Of a stretch of 64,000 nt of DNA, positions 46,921 through 56,343 are shown piece by piece. Origin of the DNA: Defluviitalea saccharophila (GTDB lineage Bacteria > Bacillota > Clostridia > Lachnospirales > Defluviitaleaceae); NCBI RefSeq assembly GCF_038396635.1, contig NZ_CP121687.1, positions 1,364,001-1,428,000 of the forward strand, read 5' to 3'. Position 1 is the stretch's first letter, and each line of letters begins with the position of its first letter. The notes below the pieces were generated by a model that made no database searches, had not been told where the DNA came from, and saw only the letters and a program-made list of their open reading frames with translations. The translations under genes and the position numbers were made by a program.

Positions 46921-47653
46921 TTTTGTATTGTTTCATAAAATCAGAGTAGGTTTGATTCGTATATTTTTTAAAGCACTTGCCGAAGTAATTAGGATCGGGA
47001 ATTCCAACCATTTTGGCTGTCATATACATAAGCATCCCTTGCTTTGCATAAGTGATGGCTTGTTCCATTCGGCATTCTGTAAGGTAATCGATTAAGTTTT
47101 TTCCGGTTTCTGCTTTAAATAATCGACTTAAATAACTTGCATTGAATCCGAAAGTTTGTGCAATGGATGTCAGGTTTAAATCCGGTTGAGTGTAATTCTT
47201 GCTAATATATTCTTCAATTTTTCGGATGGTATCATTTCCTTGGATAATGACTTCTTTATCTTCTTTCTTCGGCTGTTCTGCATCCAGCTTTTTAATGATT
47301 TTTTCCAAAGTTGCTTTGATATCCGCTCGAACAATAGGTTTTAATAAATACTCGCATACACCGATACCTATACATTCTCTGGCATATTCAAAATCACTGA
47401 ATGCAGTTAAAATGACTATTTTTAAATCCGGATATCGCTGAATGGCTAATTTTGAAAATTCTATTCCATCCATAAAAGGCATTTTAATATCTACAAATGC
47501 AATATCAGGTTTAATTTCATCAATAATATTGATGGCTTCAATGCCGCTTGCCGCTTCTCCAGCTATTTCTAAGCCCAGCTCTCCCCATTGGATCGCATTT
47601 TTCAATAGATTTCTAAGGGATTTTTCATCGTCTATAATCATTACCTTATACAT
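46913..47653 (-). CDS. YesN-like response regulator with AraC output
   Basis: A 246-residue regulator: receiver domain (acidic pair IDDE, phospho-acceptor DIKMPFMDG near residue 55, Lys in LLKPI near 105) and a C-terminal AraC-type double helix-turn-helix (LNLTSIAQTFGFNASYLSRLFK, then PDPNYFGKCFKKY). Pairs with the YesM-like kinase 11 bp upstream. In Firmicutes these pairs usually activate adjacent oligosaccharide importers, here probably the xylosidase locus. Confidence 0.94.
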   Translation of the reverse strand: MYKVMIIDDEKSLRNLLKNAIQWGELGLEIAGEAASGIEAINIIDEIKPDIAFVDIKMPFMDGIEFSKLAIQRYPDLKIVILTAFSDFEYARECIGIGVCEYLLKPIVRADIKATLEKIIKKLDAEQPKKEDKEVIIQGNDTIRKIEEYISKNYTQPDLNLTSIAQTFGFNASYLSRLFKAETGKNLIDYLTECRMEQAITYAKQGMLMYMTAKMVGIPDPNYFGKCFKKYTNQTYSDFMKQYKNK

Positions 47654-47664
47654 CTAAAGACCCC

Positions 47665-49437
47665 CTATAATGGGATTTTAATATCCACTTCACAATATTC
47701 CCCTTCTTCGCTCCTGATCTCAAAAACATCCTCCATGTCATAGTAATATCGGATGCGTTCAATAGTACCTTTTAATCCAAAGCTTTTATTATTATTCTCA
47801 TTCATCAGAGACTCTATTTGCTCTGAATTCATTCCAACCCCACTGTCATAGACAACGATATGCACCCGCTGATCTTTTTCATAAACGGATACTTTAATAA
47901 TACCTTTTTCTCCTTTTAACCTTACGCCATGGTACAAACTGTTTTCTACTAAGGGCTGTAAAATTAACTTCGGTATTTTTATATCCAGTAAGTCCTCTTG
48001 TAAATCGTATTCATCCTCAAATACGTCTTCATATCTTAGCTTTTGAAGCTTTAAATAATCTCTTACAATTGCCACTTCTTCTCTGATAGTAATTTCTTTG
48101 CTGCCTTTGCTTAAAAATCTTCTATAGAAGTTCCCCAGGGTTTCGATGGCATCGTAAACTTCATCCGCAGAGTTTTGCAGTGCGAGGTCGGCTATAGTAC
48201 CTAAGGTATTGTATAAAAAGTGGGGATTGATTTGCTCCCGGAGCACTTCTAATTCTGCTTTTTGCATTGCCTTTTCTTTTTCCAGCAATTCATCTATCAA
48301 ACGATTAAGCTCAATCAATTTATTATTATTAATATTTTTTAAATATCCTACTCCAAGATTGGACAAACGCAGATTTCCCCTTCTATTCCACCCAAATTTT
48401 AAGAGATCCATGTATTGAACTAATTTCTCAATTGGATTAGTAATATATACTGAAATAAATATTCCGACAATAATCAAACATACAATCGTTAAGAAAATAA
48501 TAATGGTGATCACCATAATTGCCTGAGAAGAAAGATATTTTATAAAAGACAAATACTCCATTTTTGCAATGGTAAATGGCGTATCGGGCACATGAAAATA
48601 GGATAATATTTTTGTGCTAAAAAGTCCTTCCAGGGAGACTTGTTCAAATCTCTTTTGATTGATCTCCATATCTTGAAACTCTTCTACGCCTTCTTCTCCT
48701 ATTAGAATATTTCCCTGATCATCATAATAGCAGAAATGCCTGTCTTTACTTGCCATGTCTTTAAAAGAATTTCTAAGGATATCCGTAGTTAAATTAATTG
48801 CGATTAAACCAATCGGTTTCTGGGTATCTAGATCATTAATAAGGCGAATAAAGGATATAATCGGTTCGCCGGATTTTGTTCTAAAGGCTCCGTTCCCATT
48901 TACTCTTATAACATATAAACCAGATTTTTCAATAATTTCTTCCTGCCATTCCGGATCATGAATGATGTTCGTATTGATATAAGTTACTTCTTTCCCGATA
49001 TTAATATAATTTTTGTCCAATCGAAATACATAAATAGAAGAGACATAATTAAAAGTATTACTGATGTCATACATGGTCATCATTGTATTTTGTATAAGTC
49101 TCGTGTTATTGCCGGCATCATCTTTTAAATAATTGACCACCGCACTATTGGTCATAATAAGTTGGCTCATGGTGCTGACAGCACCAAATTCAGTATTTAG
49201 GTTGTTCCCAATAGAAACCATAGATTGATAGCTATTCTCTTTCATATAATCAATCATATTTCTTTTTATAAAAAAAGAATAAATTAAGAAGAAAATAGTG
49301 ATATATGAAATACTCAACATTATAAATAGAAATCTTACTTTTTCTTTCAGTGTTTTTGAATAAAACCAAACGTTTATTTTTTCTATTAAATGTTTCATGG
49401 TTTCTACTGAGACCTTTCTAAAATTATTTTTATACAT
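47665..49437 (-). CDS. YesM-like sensor histidine kinase
   Basis: A 590-residue membrane kinase. A membrane segment lies near residues 35-55, an extracytoplasmic sensor follows to about 290, and a second membrane segment precedes a HAMP region. The His_kinase domain has EQINPHFLYNTLG near residue 405 and a GHKL ATPase with LVENSLYHGV and DSGVGM. The start is uncertain: ATG at 49437 or ATG at 49398, neither with a good ribosome-binding site. The likely ligand is an extracellular sugar oligomer or its binding protein. Confidence 0.9.
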   Translation of the reverse strand: MYKNNFRKVSVETMKHLIEKINVWFYSKTLKEKVRFLFIMLSISYITIFFLIYSFFIKRNMIDYMKENSYQSMVSIGNNLNTEFGAVSTMSQLIMTNSAVVNYLKDDAGNNTRLIQNTMMTMYDISNTFNYVSSIYVFRLDKNYINIGKEVTYINTNIIHDPEWQEEIIEKSGLYVIRVNGNGAFRTKSGEPIISFIRLINDLDTQKPIGLIAINLTTDILRNSFKDMASKDRHFCYYDDQGNILIGEEGVEEFQDMEINQKRFEQVSLEGLFSTKILSYFHVPDTPFTIAKMEYLSFIKYLSSQAIMVITIIIFLTIVCLIIVGIFISVYITNPIEKLVQYMDLLKFGWNRRGNLRLSNLGVGYLKNINNNKLIELNRLIDELLEKEKAMQKAELEVLREQINPHFLYNTLGTIADLALQNSADEVYDAIETLGNFYRRFLSKGSKEITIREEVAIVRDYLKLQKLRYEDVFEDEYDLQEDLLDIKIPKLILQPLVENSLYHGVRLKGEKGIIKVSVYEKDQRVHIVVYDSGVGMNSEQIESLMNENNNKSFGLKGTIERIRYYYDMEDVFEIRSEEGEYCEVDIKIPL

Positions 49438-49522
49438 TCTTATTTCAGGTCAGTCTATAGAAATGGTACTGATATTAAATGATTATAAAGCAAATGACTA
49501 TACGATTCAAGGAAACACTTTA

Positions 49523-51640
49523 TTATGCATTTTGAAGTATAACAGGAACAGTAACAGGTTCTTTTTTAGTTAACTCAAAGCTTCTTTCATCTGCTCCTGA
49601 AACACCTATATAGAAAGTAAATTTATTACTGTCCAGGATTCTTTCTCCTTCATCATTGACAACTTTTAGTGCCTCAAAAGGAATGGTCATACGGATTACT
49701 GTTTCTTCCCCCGGATTCAGGAAAATTCTCTTAAATCCGCACAAACTGGTATTTCTCACCGCATATTTAGACTCTTCATCTTTAATATAAACTTGTATAA
49801 CATCCTCAGTAGCAACTTTACCTCTATTCTTTACTAATACCTTTATTTTTATATCTTGATCGAATTGTACGGCTTCTTCTAAGGCTGCAACTGTACAAAT
49901 CACATCTCCATAGGTTAAACCGTATCCAAAGGGATATAAAGGTTTTTCTTCAAGATATCTATAGGTTCGATTTTTCATGGAATAATCCGTAAAATCCGGT
50001 AAATTATCAAGGGATGCATAAAAGGTTATAGGCAATTTTCCTGATGGTGATGTTTTTCCAAATAATATATCCGCTATTGCCTTTCCTCCTCTTGCCCCCG
50101 GATACCAGGCCATTAAAATGCCATTACAGTGCTCCTGAGCATAACTTAGATTGATGGCACTTCCTGCAATAAGGCAGAGAATGACTGGCTTTCCTACTGC
50201 TACGATCTTCTCTAAAAGCTTTCTTTGGACTTCTGGCAATTCTAAATCTTTTTTATCCCCCGAGCCTACATTATTGCCTTCGTCTAACTCTTCTCCTTCT
50301 ATGGTTTCATCCAGCCCAAGGCATAAAATCACCACATCGCTGTGTTCAGCTACAGTTACTGCCTCCATCAATCTGTCATGGGCATATGCCAAAGGTTCTG
50401 TTCTGTCTTTTACCAGTTCGCAGCCCTTTGAGTAAAGAACCCTTACCTCATCTCCTGCTTCATCTTGTATCCCTTCCAATAATGTAATGTATCTGGAGGA
50501 CGTGCCATAGTAATTTCCTTTTAGGGCAAGTCTGCTGTTGGCATTCGGTCCGATGACACCGATTGTCTTGACTTTACTTTTATCGATTGGCAGAATTCCG
50601 TCATTTTTTAGGAGTACTGCACTCTTTCTTGCCGCTTCAATGGCTAGTTCTATATGTTCTTTGCATTCTACCACTTCATAAGGAATAGTATCGTATTCAC
50701 TGCCTTCAAATAAACCTAACTTAAATCGAGTTGTGAACAATCTTTCTGCCGCCCTTGTGATATGTTCTTCTGTAATAAGTCCTTCCTGCAGAGCTTGAAG
50801 AAGAACAAGATACATATTTCCACAGTTTAAGTCACAGCCTGCATCGATGGCTAAAGCTGCTGATTCCTGGGGTGTACTGGTTACCATATGATGCATATGA
50901 AAATCTTTAATTGCCCAGCAATCCGATACCACATGACCGTCAAAGCCCCATTTGTTCCTTAAGATATCCCTTAGAAGAAAATAGCTTCCACAGCAAGGTT
51001 CTCCATTGGTTCTATTATAAGCCCCCATGACAGACTCTACTTTTCCTTCTTTTACACAGGCTTCAAAAGCCGGAAGATAGGTTTCCCATAAATCCTTCGG
51101 GGTGACTTCAGCATTAAATTCATGGCGTAAATCCTCAGGACCACTGTGTACCGCAAAATGCTTTGCACAGGCTGCAGCTTTTAAAATTTCTCCTTCTCCT
51201 TGCAGTCCTTTTATAAAAGCAACCCCTAATCTTGCAGATAGAAAAGGATCTTCTCCATAGGTTTCGTGGCCTCTTCCCCAACGGGGATCGCGAAAAATAT
51301 TGACATTAGGGGACCAAAAGGTTAATCCTTTATAAATATCTCGATCTTCATGTTTTGAACTTTCGTTGTACTTTGCCCTACCTTCTTCTGCGATGGTGTC
51401 AGCAACCTTCGTTAAAAATTCTTCATCAAATATAGCTGCAAGGCCTATTGCCTGCGGAAAGCTGGTGGCTGTACCTGCCCTGGCTACTCCATGGAGGGCT
51501 TCATTCCACCAGTTATATGCTGGAATCCCCAATCTTTTTATCGCTGGAGAATTATATGTCAATTGACTTGCTTTCTCTTCCAGAGTCATTTGAGCTACAA
51601 GTTCTTTTGCTTTCTTTTTGCATAATTCATGTGAATTCAT
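49523..51640 (-). CDS. GH3 beta-xylosidase/beta-glucosidase
   Basis: Glycoside hydrolase family 3 enzyme of 705 residues. The N-terminal region has YNWWNEALHGVARAGTATSF near residue 45, typical of the xylan 1,4-beta-xylosidase branch. The catalytic Asp lies in HVVSDCWAIKD near residue 240. A (beta/alpha) sandwich and a C-terminal fibronectin-like domain follow (from about 590). No signal peptide, so it would cut imported oligomers in the cytoplasm. It follows two sugar permease genes, 12 bp after the second. Substrate specificity (xylo- or gluco-oligomers) is inferred. Confidence 0.9.
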   Translation of the reverse strand: MNSHELCKKKAKELVAQMTLEEKASQLTYNSPAIKRLGIPAYNWWNEALHGVARAGTATSFPQAIGLAAIFDEEFLTKVADTIAEEGRAKYNESSKHEDRDIYKGLTFWSPNVNIFRDPRWGRGHETYGEDPFLSARLGVAFIKGLQGEGEILKAAACAKHFAVHSGPEDLRHEFNAEVTPKDLWETYLPAFEACVKEGKVESVMGAYNRTNGEPCCGSYFLLRDILRNKWGFDGHVVSDCWAIKDFHMHHMVTSTPQESAALAIDAGCDLNCGNMYLVLLQALQEGLITEEHITRAAERLFTTRFKLGLFEGSEYDTIPYEVVECKEHIELAIEAARKSAVLLKNDGILPIDKSKVKTIGVIGPNANSRLALKGNYYGTSSRYITLLEGIQDEAGDEVRVLYSKGCELVKDRTEPLAYAHDRLMEAVTVAEHSDVVILCLGLDETIEGEELDEGNNVGSGDKKDLELPEVQRKLLEKIVAVGKPVILCLIAGSAINLSYAQEHCNGILMAWYPGARGGKAIADILFGKTSPSGKLPITFYASLDNLPDFTDYSMKNRTYRYLEEKPLYPFGYGLTYGDVICTVAALEEAVQFDQDIKIKVLVKNRGKVATEDVIQVYIKDEESKYAVRNTSLCGFKRIFLNPGEETVIRMTIPFEALKVVNDEGERILDSNKFTFYIGVSGADERSFELTKKEPVTVPVILQNA

Positions 51641-51652
51641 TGTTTTCCTCCT

Positions 51653-52492
51653 TTAACCTTTAATTGCTCCTGCCATTAAACTTTGTTGTATTTTTTTACT
51701 CATAAAGCTGTAGGCTATCAATGTGGGGAAGGTTGCAATAACCAATGCTGCCCCAATTGGACCCCAATCGGTGGTATAAGAACCGGACAGAGTCTGAATT
51801 CCTACAGATAACGTTCTAAACTTTGAGTCGCTAATAAAGATAACTGCAAACATCAGCTCGTTCCATGCCTGCAAGAAGGTAAAAATAGCAATAGTGGACA
51901 AAGCAGGTTTCATAAGGGGCAATATAATTCTAAAGAAGATTCCAAAGACGCCGGCACCATCAATACATGCCGCTTCTTCCAGCTCTTTCGGGATATTTTG
52001 AATAAATCCACTGCAAATCATAATTGCCATCGCCAGTGCGAAAGCTGTATAAGGTATAATCAATGCCTGATAGGAATTGGTCATTTTTAGATTTCGTAAA
52101 ATAATAAAAATCGGTAAAATGGCTGCATGAATAGGAACAGTAAGCCCTAGCATAAAAATGCTGTTGACTAAGTTTCTTCCTCTCCATACCAGTCTATTTA
52201 AGGCATAACTGGCCATAAGCGCCAATACGGTCGTTAAGACAATCGTAAGTCCTGTAACGATAATACTGTTTAAAAAATATAAACCCATATTTCCTGTCGT
52301 TAAAGCTGCTTCATAATTAGACCATAACCACTGACGGGGAAGTCCGATCACGTTTTCACCAAAAATTTCTCTATTGTCTTTTAGGGAGAAAGTAAACATC
52401 CAGTACAAAGGGAAAAGATTAATAAGTGCCCATACCGCTAAAATGGTATAGGTTATTGTATTTTTTAATTTTGTTTTCAAAGAATTTTCCAT
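51653..52492 (-). CDS. Sugar ABC transporter permease (MalG type)
   Basis: Six-helix permease of 279 residues with the EAA loop KELEEAACIDGAGVFGIFFRI near residue 175. Works with the MalF-type partner, which ends 1 bp upstream. No ATPase gene is in the cluster; a shared MsmK-type ATPase elsewhere is expected. Confidence 0.93.
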   Translation of the reverse strand: MENSLKTKLKNTITYTILAVWALINLFPLYWMFTFSLKDNREIFGENVIGLPRQWLWSNYEAALTTGNMGLYFLNSIIVTGLTIVLTTVLALMASYALNRLVWRGRNLVNSIFMLGLTVPIHAAILPIFIILRNLKMTNSYQALIIPYTAFALAMAIMICSGFIQNIPKELEEAACIDGAGVFGIFFRIILPLMKPALSTIAIFTFLQAWNELMFAVIFISDSKFRTLSVGIQTLSGSYTTDWGPIGAALVIATFPTLIAYSFMSKKIQQSLMAGAIKG

Positions 52493-53374
52493 CTAGTCCA
52501 CCTCTGTTTTGAAGAATTTCTGAATCGTTATGGCAAAGAAGAAGCAAAGGAAAATAATAAACATTGCAATGGCACTGCCAAATCCATATAAATTACGTTC
52601 AAAAATCATAGATACCATCAATGTACTGGGTACCTCACTGGCATGGGCAGGTCCGCCGTTGGTTAAAACATATATTAAGTCAAACGCTTTTAAAGAACCG
52701 GTAACCGCAAAGATGACACAAATTTTTATAACCGGCTTAAGAATCGGAATAATAATATACCGTGAAATCTGCCATTCTGTTGCACCGTCAATCTTTGCTG
52801 CTTCTCTGAACTCAGGAGAAATTGATTTGATTCCTGCATACATAAGCAGCATATGATACCCCACATATTGCCATAAAATCGGAATAAATACGGCAAACAA
52901 TGCAGTTTTTTGGTCTCCTAACCAGGGCTTGGCTAAATGATCCAGGCCTATTGCTTTTAATGCCATGTTCACAATTCCATAGTCAGGATTATAAATCTTC
53001 ATCCATAATTGTCCGATTACAACCGTTGAAATTAAAACAGGGATAAAAAATACAGAAACAAAAAATCTTTCACCTTTTACTCCTTTAGACAGAAGTAAAG
53101 CTAATCCCAAGGATATGGGCAGCTGTATAAAAACTGATAAAAATGCAAGCATCAAAGCATTTCCTATGGTTTTAGGAAAACCCGCTGACTTGCTTGTGAA
53201 TAAGTCAATATAGTTTTTGAGCCCTACAAATACTCCATTGTTAATCCCATCCCATTTTAAAACACTGTAATAGGATGACATAAAGATTGGTAATATGATG
53301 ATGGCCGTAAACAATAGGGCTGCAGGAAAAATAAATAATAGAATGGCTAATTTATTTTTTCTTACGGAATCCAT
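52493..53374 (-). CDS. Sugar ABC transporter permease (MalF/UgpA type)
   Basis: Permease of 293 residues with an N-terminal MalF-like helix region and the EAA loop FREAAKIDGATEWQISRYI near residue 195. AGGAGG precedes the ATG. It lies 96 bp after the binding-protein gene, separated by a hairpin. Confidence 0.93.
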   Translation of the reverse strand: MDSVRKNKLAILLFIFPAALLFTAIIILPIFMSSYYSVLKWDGINNGVFVGLKNYIDLFTSKSAGFPKTIGNALMLAFLSVFIQLPISLGLALLLSKGVKGERFFVSVFFIPVLISTVVIGQLWMKIYNPDYGIVNMALKAIGLDHLAKPWLGDQKTALFAVFIPILWQYVGYHMLLMYAGIKSISPEFREAAKIDGATEWQISRYIIIPILKPVIKICVIFAVTGSLKAFDLIYVLTNGGPAHASEVPSTLMVSMIFERNLYGFGSAIAMFIIFLCFFFAITIQKFFKTEVD

Positions 53375-53400
53375 TTTCTGCCTCCTTTAAATGCCTTATT

Positions 53401-53462
53401 TAAAAAGAAACCTTTCTAAACAAATACTGAAGAACTATGCATTTGCTAGAAAGGTTTTTTAT
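53401..53462 (-). terminator. Attenuator hairpin between binding protein and permeases
   Basis: Arms AACCTTTCTAGCAAATG and TATTTGTTTAGAAAGGTT on the minus strand, followed by TCTTTTT. Such a hairpin would keep the binding protein in excess over the permeases by partial termination or by protecting the upstream mRNA. Confidence 0.7.
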
Positions 53463-53470
53463 TTTACCTA

Positions 53471-54763
53471 TTATTGCTCAAGTTGATTCGCCATTGCTGC
53501 AGCAAAGTCTTCCGGAGAGATATTTCCCATATAAAGTTCTTGTAATAATGCCAAATATTCTCCTGCGTCTTCTGCTTCCATTAAAGTATCATACCAAATT
53601 GTAAAGGATGTTGCTTCAGATGCAAATCCAGCGATCTTCTTAGTAATCGGATTCACTGAACTATCATCATAATCTACTTTCCAAGCAGCTACCCCTGCAC
53701 CATCAAGGTAAGCATATTTTGAAATACTTCTTGCAAGTTCGAAAGCTGCCTTAGCTGCTATATCTGGATTTGGAGTAGATGCATTTACCATAAAGGAATC
53801 GGTTGCTCCTCCCATAAAGTCTGTTGCTTTTCCATTGCCGCCTACTGCTGGGAATGGGAATACATCAAAGTCTTCTGGATTTTCTGGATCTGTTTGAAGA
53901 GAACCTGCCATCCAGCTTCCTGTAATGAACATTGCAACGTCACCGTTGTAGAACATCGCACTGGCTTCGTCGTTGGATAAACCTGCAGAACCTTCTGAAT
54001 ATGCTCCCATATCGATTAATTCTCTAAGTTTTGCAGAAGCTGCGATAAAGTCAGGATCGTTATAGGTTTGTCCTGATTTTGTAAGGGCTGCTGCTACTTT
54101 TTCAGGACCTGCAGACTTTAATACCAGATTGTCATGCGTCATAGCGATTACCCATGCATCTTTTGCACTAATACCAATTGGAGTAATGCCCTTTTCTTTG
54201 AATGTCTTGCAAGCTGCAATAAATTCATCCCAATTGGTTGGAACTTTCACGCCGTTTTCTTCAAACATCTTTTTATTATAGAAAATTGCGGATAATGGTG
54301 TTGTATAAGTAGAACCATATAATTTTCCGTCAAATTTCACATTGGTAAGCGCTGCTTCTGGTAATTCATCTTTATACTCTGTAAAATAGTCATCAAGTGC
54401 TAATACCTTGCCTGACTCTACGAAAGGCTTAGAAAATCCTCCGCCCCAAGTATAGAAAATATCAGGAAGTTCGTTAGCAGCAACTGCTGATTTGATTTTT
54501 GTCTTATAGGATTGATTTTCAAAGGTTTCATGTACAATTTTTACGCCTGGATTTGCTGCTTCAAAATCTGCAATCGCTTTGGTATAGGCTGGATGAAACG
54601 CATCGCTTTCAGTAGCAATACTCCAAAGAGTTAATGTAACTTCCCCATTTGAACCATTGGATGTTTCATTGGTTTGAGTATTCTCTGTCTTTGTGCCGCA
54701 TCCAACAGCAAGGGACGCAACCATCATCATGCACAATAATAAGCTCAAAATTTTCTTTTTCAT
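53471..54763 (-). CDS. Sugar-binding lipoprotein (ABC importer)
   Basis: Extracellular solute-binding protein family 1, 430 residues, with lipobox LAVGC (Cys near residue 22). The mature part has VTLTLWSIATESD and VKIVHETFENQSYKTKI, LPDIFYTWGGG and IFYNKKMFEENGVKVPTNWDEF, all typical of carbohydrate-binding members. First gene of the importer-xylosidase operon. ATG at 54763 has GGGGG upstream; a GTG two codons earlier is less likely. Confidence 0.93.
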   Translation of the reverse strand: MKKKILSLLLCMMMVASLAVGCGTKTENTQTNETSNGSNGEVTLTLWSIATESDAFHPAYTKAIADFEAANPGVKIVHETFENQSYKTKIKSAVAANELPDIFYTWGGGFSKPFVESGKVLALDDYFTEYKDELPEAALTNVKFDGKLYGSTYTTPLSAIFYNKKMFEENGVKVPTNWDEFIAACKTFKEKGITPIGISAKDAWVIAMTHDNLVLKSAGPEKVAAALTKSGQTYNDPDFIAASAKLRELIDMGAYSEGSAGLSNDEASAMFYNGDVAMFITGSWMAGSLQTDPENPEDFDVFPFPAVGGNGKATDFMGGATDSFMVNASTPNPDIAAKAAFELARSISKYAYLDGAGVAAWKVDYDDSSVNPITKKIAGFASEATSFTIWYDTLMEAEDAGEYLALLQELYMGNISPEDFAAAMANQLEQ

Positions 54764-54919
54764 AATCACTTTCCCCCTACGAATTGATTTATGATTTGAT
54801 TATACTCGTTAATAATGTACATTCGAACGGATTATTTTTACTTGGATATGTAATATTTTTACCCACAAACTATAATAACCTCTATTTATTTATCATTCCT
54901 TTAGTAAAATTCTTACTAA

Positions 54920-54966
54920 AAAAATTCCTTTTAGAATAGAAGATTATACTTCTTATCTAAAAGGAT
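54920..54966 (-). terminator. Terminator after the DUF2680-like gene
   Basis: Long stem (CCTTTTAGA-TAAGAAG with CTTCTAT-TCTAAAAGG) followed by AATTTTTTT. Confidence 0.85.
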
Positions 54967-54982
54967 ATTTTAACATAAAACG

Positions 54983-55423
54983 TTATCTGTTTTCTTTTTC
55001 TCTATTTTTATGTCTTTGTAAGATCTGTTCTTTTATCTTATCTGCCTGTTCTTGAGTAATGATGTTTTCTTTCACTAATTCCTCAAAGTAATTTTTTCTT
55101 TCTAATTTCTTTTTCTCAAAATAAGAGCTGCGTTCTTCTTTTGTCATTTTTCTGACTTGATCCATCTCTTTCTTTCGTTTTGCTTCATATTTCTTATTGA
55201 ATGCTTTCCATTGCTCTGCTTGTTCTCGTGAGATAATGCCCTGCTCTACCCATTTTTCTACATCGCATCTATAAAATTTTCTACGAGGTTTTTTTACGGA
55301 TTCTGATTCTGTTTTTATGGATTGAGTAGTTGGATTGATGCAATTGGTTTCTACAGCAAATACACTAATGCTTGAAGAAAGAAGTAAACCTGCTGCTACG
55401 GTGATGGTAAAGAGTTTGTTCAA
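54983..55423 (-). CDS. Secreted DUF2680-like protein
   Basis: Exported protein of 146 residues: signal peptide (LFTITVAAGLLLSSSISVFAVE) and a very charged, helical mature part. Two related repeats, WVEQGIISREQAEQWKAF and LVKENIITQEQADKIKEQI, follow the DUF2680 pattern. Function unknown. The start is likely TTG at 55423, since AAAGGAG lies 8 bases upstream; a GTG nearer sits in the ribosome-binding site. The strand and terminator suggest a single-gene unit. Confidence 0.7.
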   Translation of the reverse strand: MNKLFTITVAAGLLLSSSISVFAVETNCINPTTQSIKTESESVKKPRRKFYRCDVEKWVEQGIISREQAEQWKAFNKKYEAKRKKEMDQVRKMTKEERSSYFEKKKLERKNYFEELVKENIITQEQADKIKEQILQRHKNREKENR

Positions 55424-55567
55424 TCTAATCACTCCTTTCTTCTGTTAATGTATTGCGTATATAGTATGTCCAATAATTATTACAGCTTTATTACAATCTG
55501 CAGAATGCATTTTTTACATTGGGAAAATTTTTAAATGATTAAACACGAAAATGTATCTGAGCACAAC

Positions 55568-55597
55568 AAAAAGGCTGAACTCTGTCAGCCTTTTTGT
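55568..55597 (-). terminator. Terminator at the end of the citrate operon
   Basis: Arms AAAAAGGCTGA and TCAGCCTTTTT. The stop codon of the gntR-type gene lies in the stem. Confidence 0.85.
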
Positions 55598-56256
55598 AGA
55601 TATTTCATCATATTTTCCTTTACATTTTTAACATGAAGATTGGTAAGTCTTTCTGCTTCTTCAGGATTTCTGTTTTTGATTGCCTCTAAGATGGCTTTAT
55701 GCTCCTCTGTTGACTTTTGTGCACGGCCAGGAGTTGCAATAGATTGCATCCTTACTTTTTGGGCATAATGATGAAAATCGGATAGTATATGTTTTAAGGG
55801 CTTACTGTTAGAAGCTTCATAGATGACTTCATGAAATCGCGAATCCAGCTCATGTAAATGCTCCATATTGTTTTTTCCCGTATAAAACTCTGTCAATTCT
55901 ATGATTTCTTCTAACTCCTTTAACTGTTCATCCGTTATTTTTGAAGCTGCCCATCTGGCCGCTAAGCCTTCAATTAAAGAACGTATTTCATAAATATCTA
56001 TAATATCCTGCTTACTGACCCCAGAAACCACTGTTCCTTTATTAGGAATAGAAGTGACAAGTCCTTCCAACTCTAATTGTTTGAGGGCTTCCCTGACAGG
56101 AGTACGACTAACTCCTAAATGCTGTGAAATTGCCACTTCTGTTAGTGGTTCTCCGGCTTCATATTTGCCTTCTAATATGTCTTCTCTTATTCTGTGAAAG
56201 ACCAGACCTCGCAGTGAGGATTTATCACTCACTTCTTTCTGAAGATCAAAACTCAC
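55585..56256 (-). CDS. GntR-family transcriptional regulator (FadR subfamily)
   Basis: Regulator of 223 residues: N-terminal winged helix (about 12-80, GEPLTEVAISQHLGVSRTPVREALKQLELEGLV) and a C-terminal FCD helical ligand-binding domain (DIYEIRSLIEGLAARWAAS, LDSRFHEVIYEAS). The FCD family often binds organic acids, so citrate or a related acid would fit. The start is GTG with GGAGG upstream. It is 87 bp after the isocitrate dehydrogenase gene and likely controls the operon through the palindrome at 60909. Confidence 0.9.
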   Translation of the reverse strand: MSFDLQKEVSDKSSLRGLVFHRIREDILEGKYEAGEPLTEVAISQHLGVSRTPVREALKQLELEGLVTSIPNKGTVVSGVSKQDIIDIYEIRSLIEGLAARWAASKITDEQLKELEEIIELTEFYTGKNNMEHLHELDSRFHEVIYEASNSKPLKHILSDFHHYAQKVRMQSIATPGRAQKSTEEHKAILEAIKNRNPEEAERLTNLHVKNVKENMMKYLQKG

Positions 56257-56343
56257 GGTAATCCTCCTTTATCCGCTTACAACCTCTTGCTTTAAAATTC
56301 TCAGTATCTTTGAAATGGATAATATTATTAAAGGAGGAATGTA

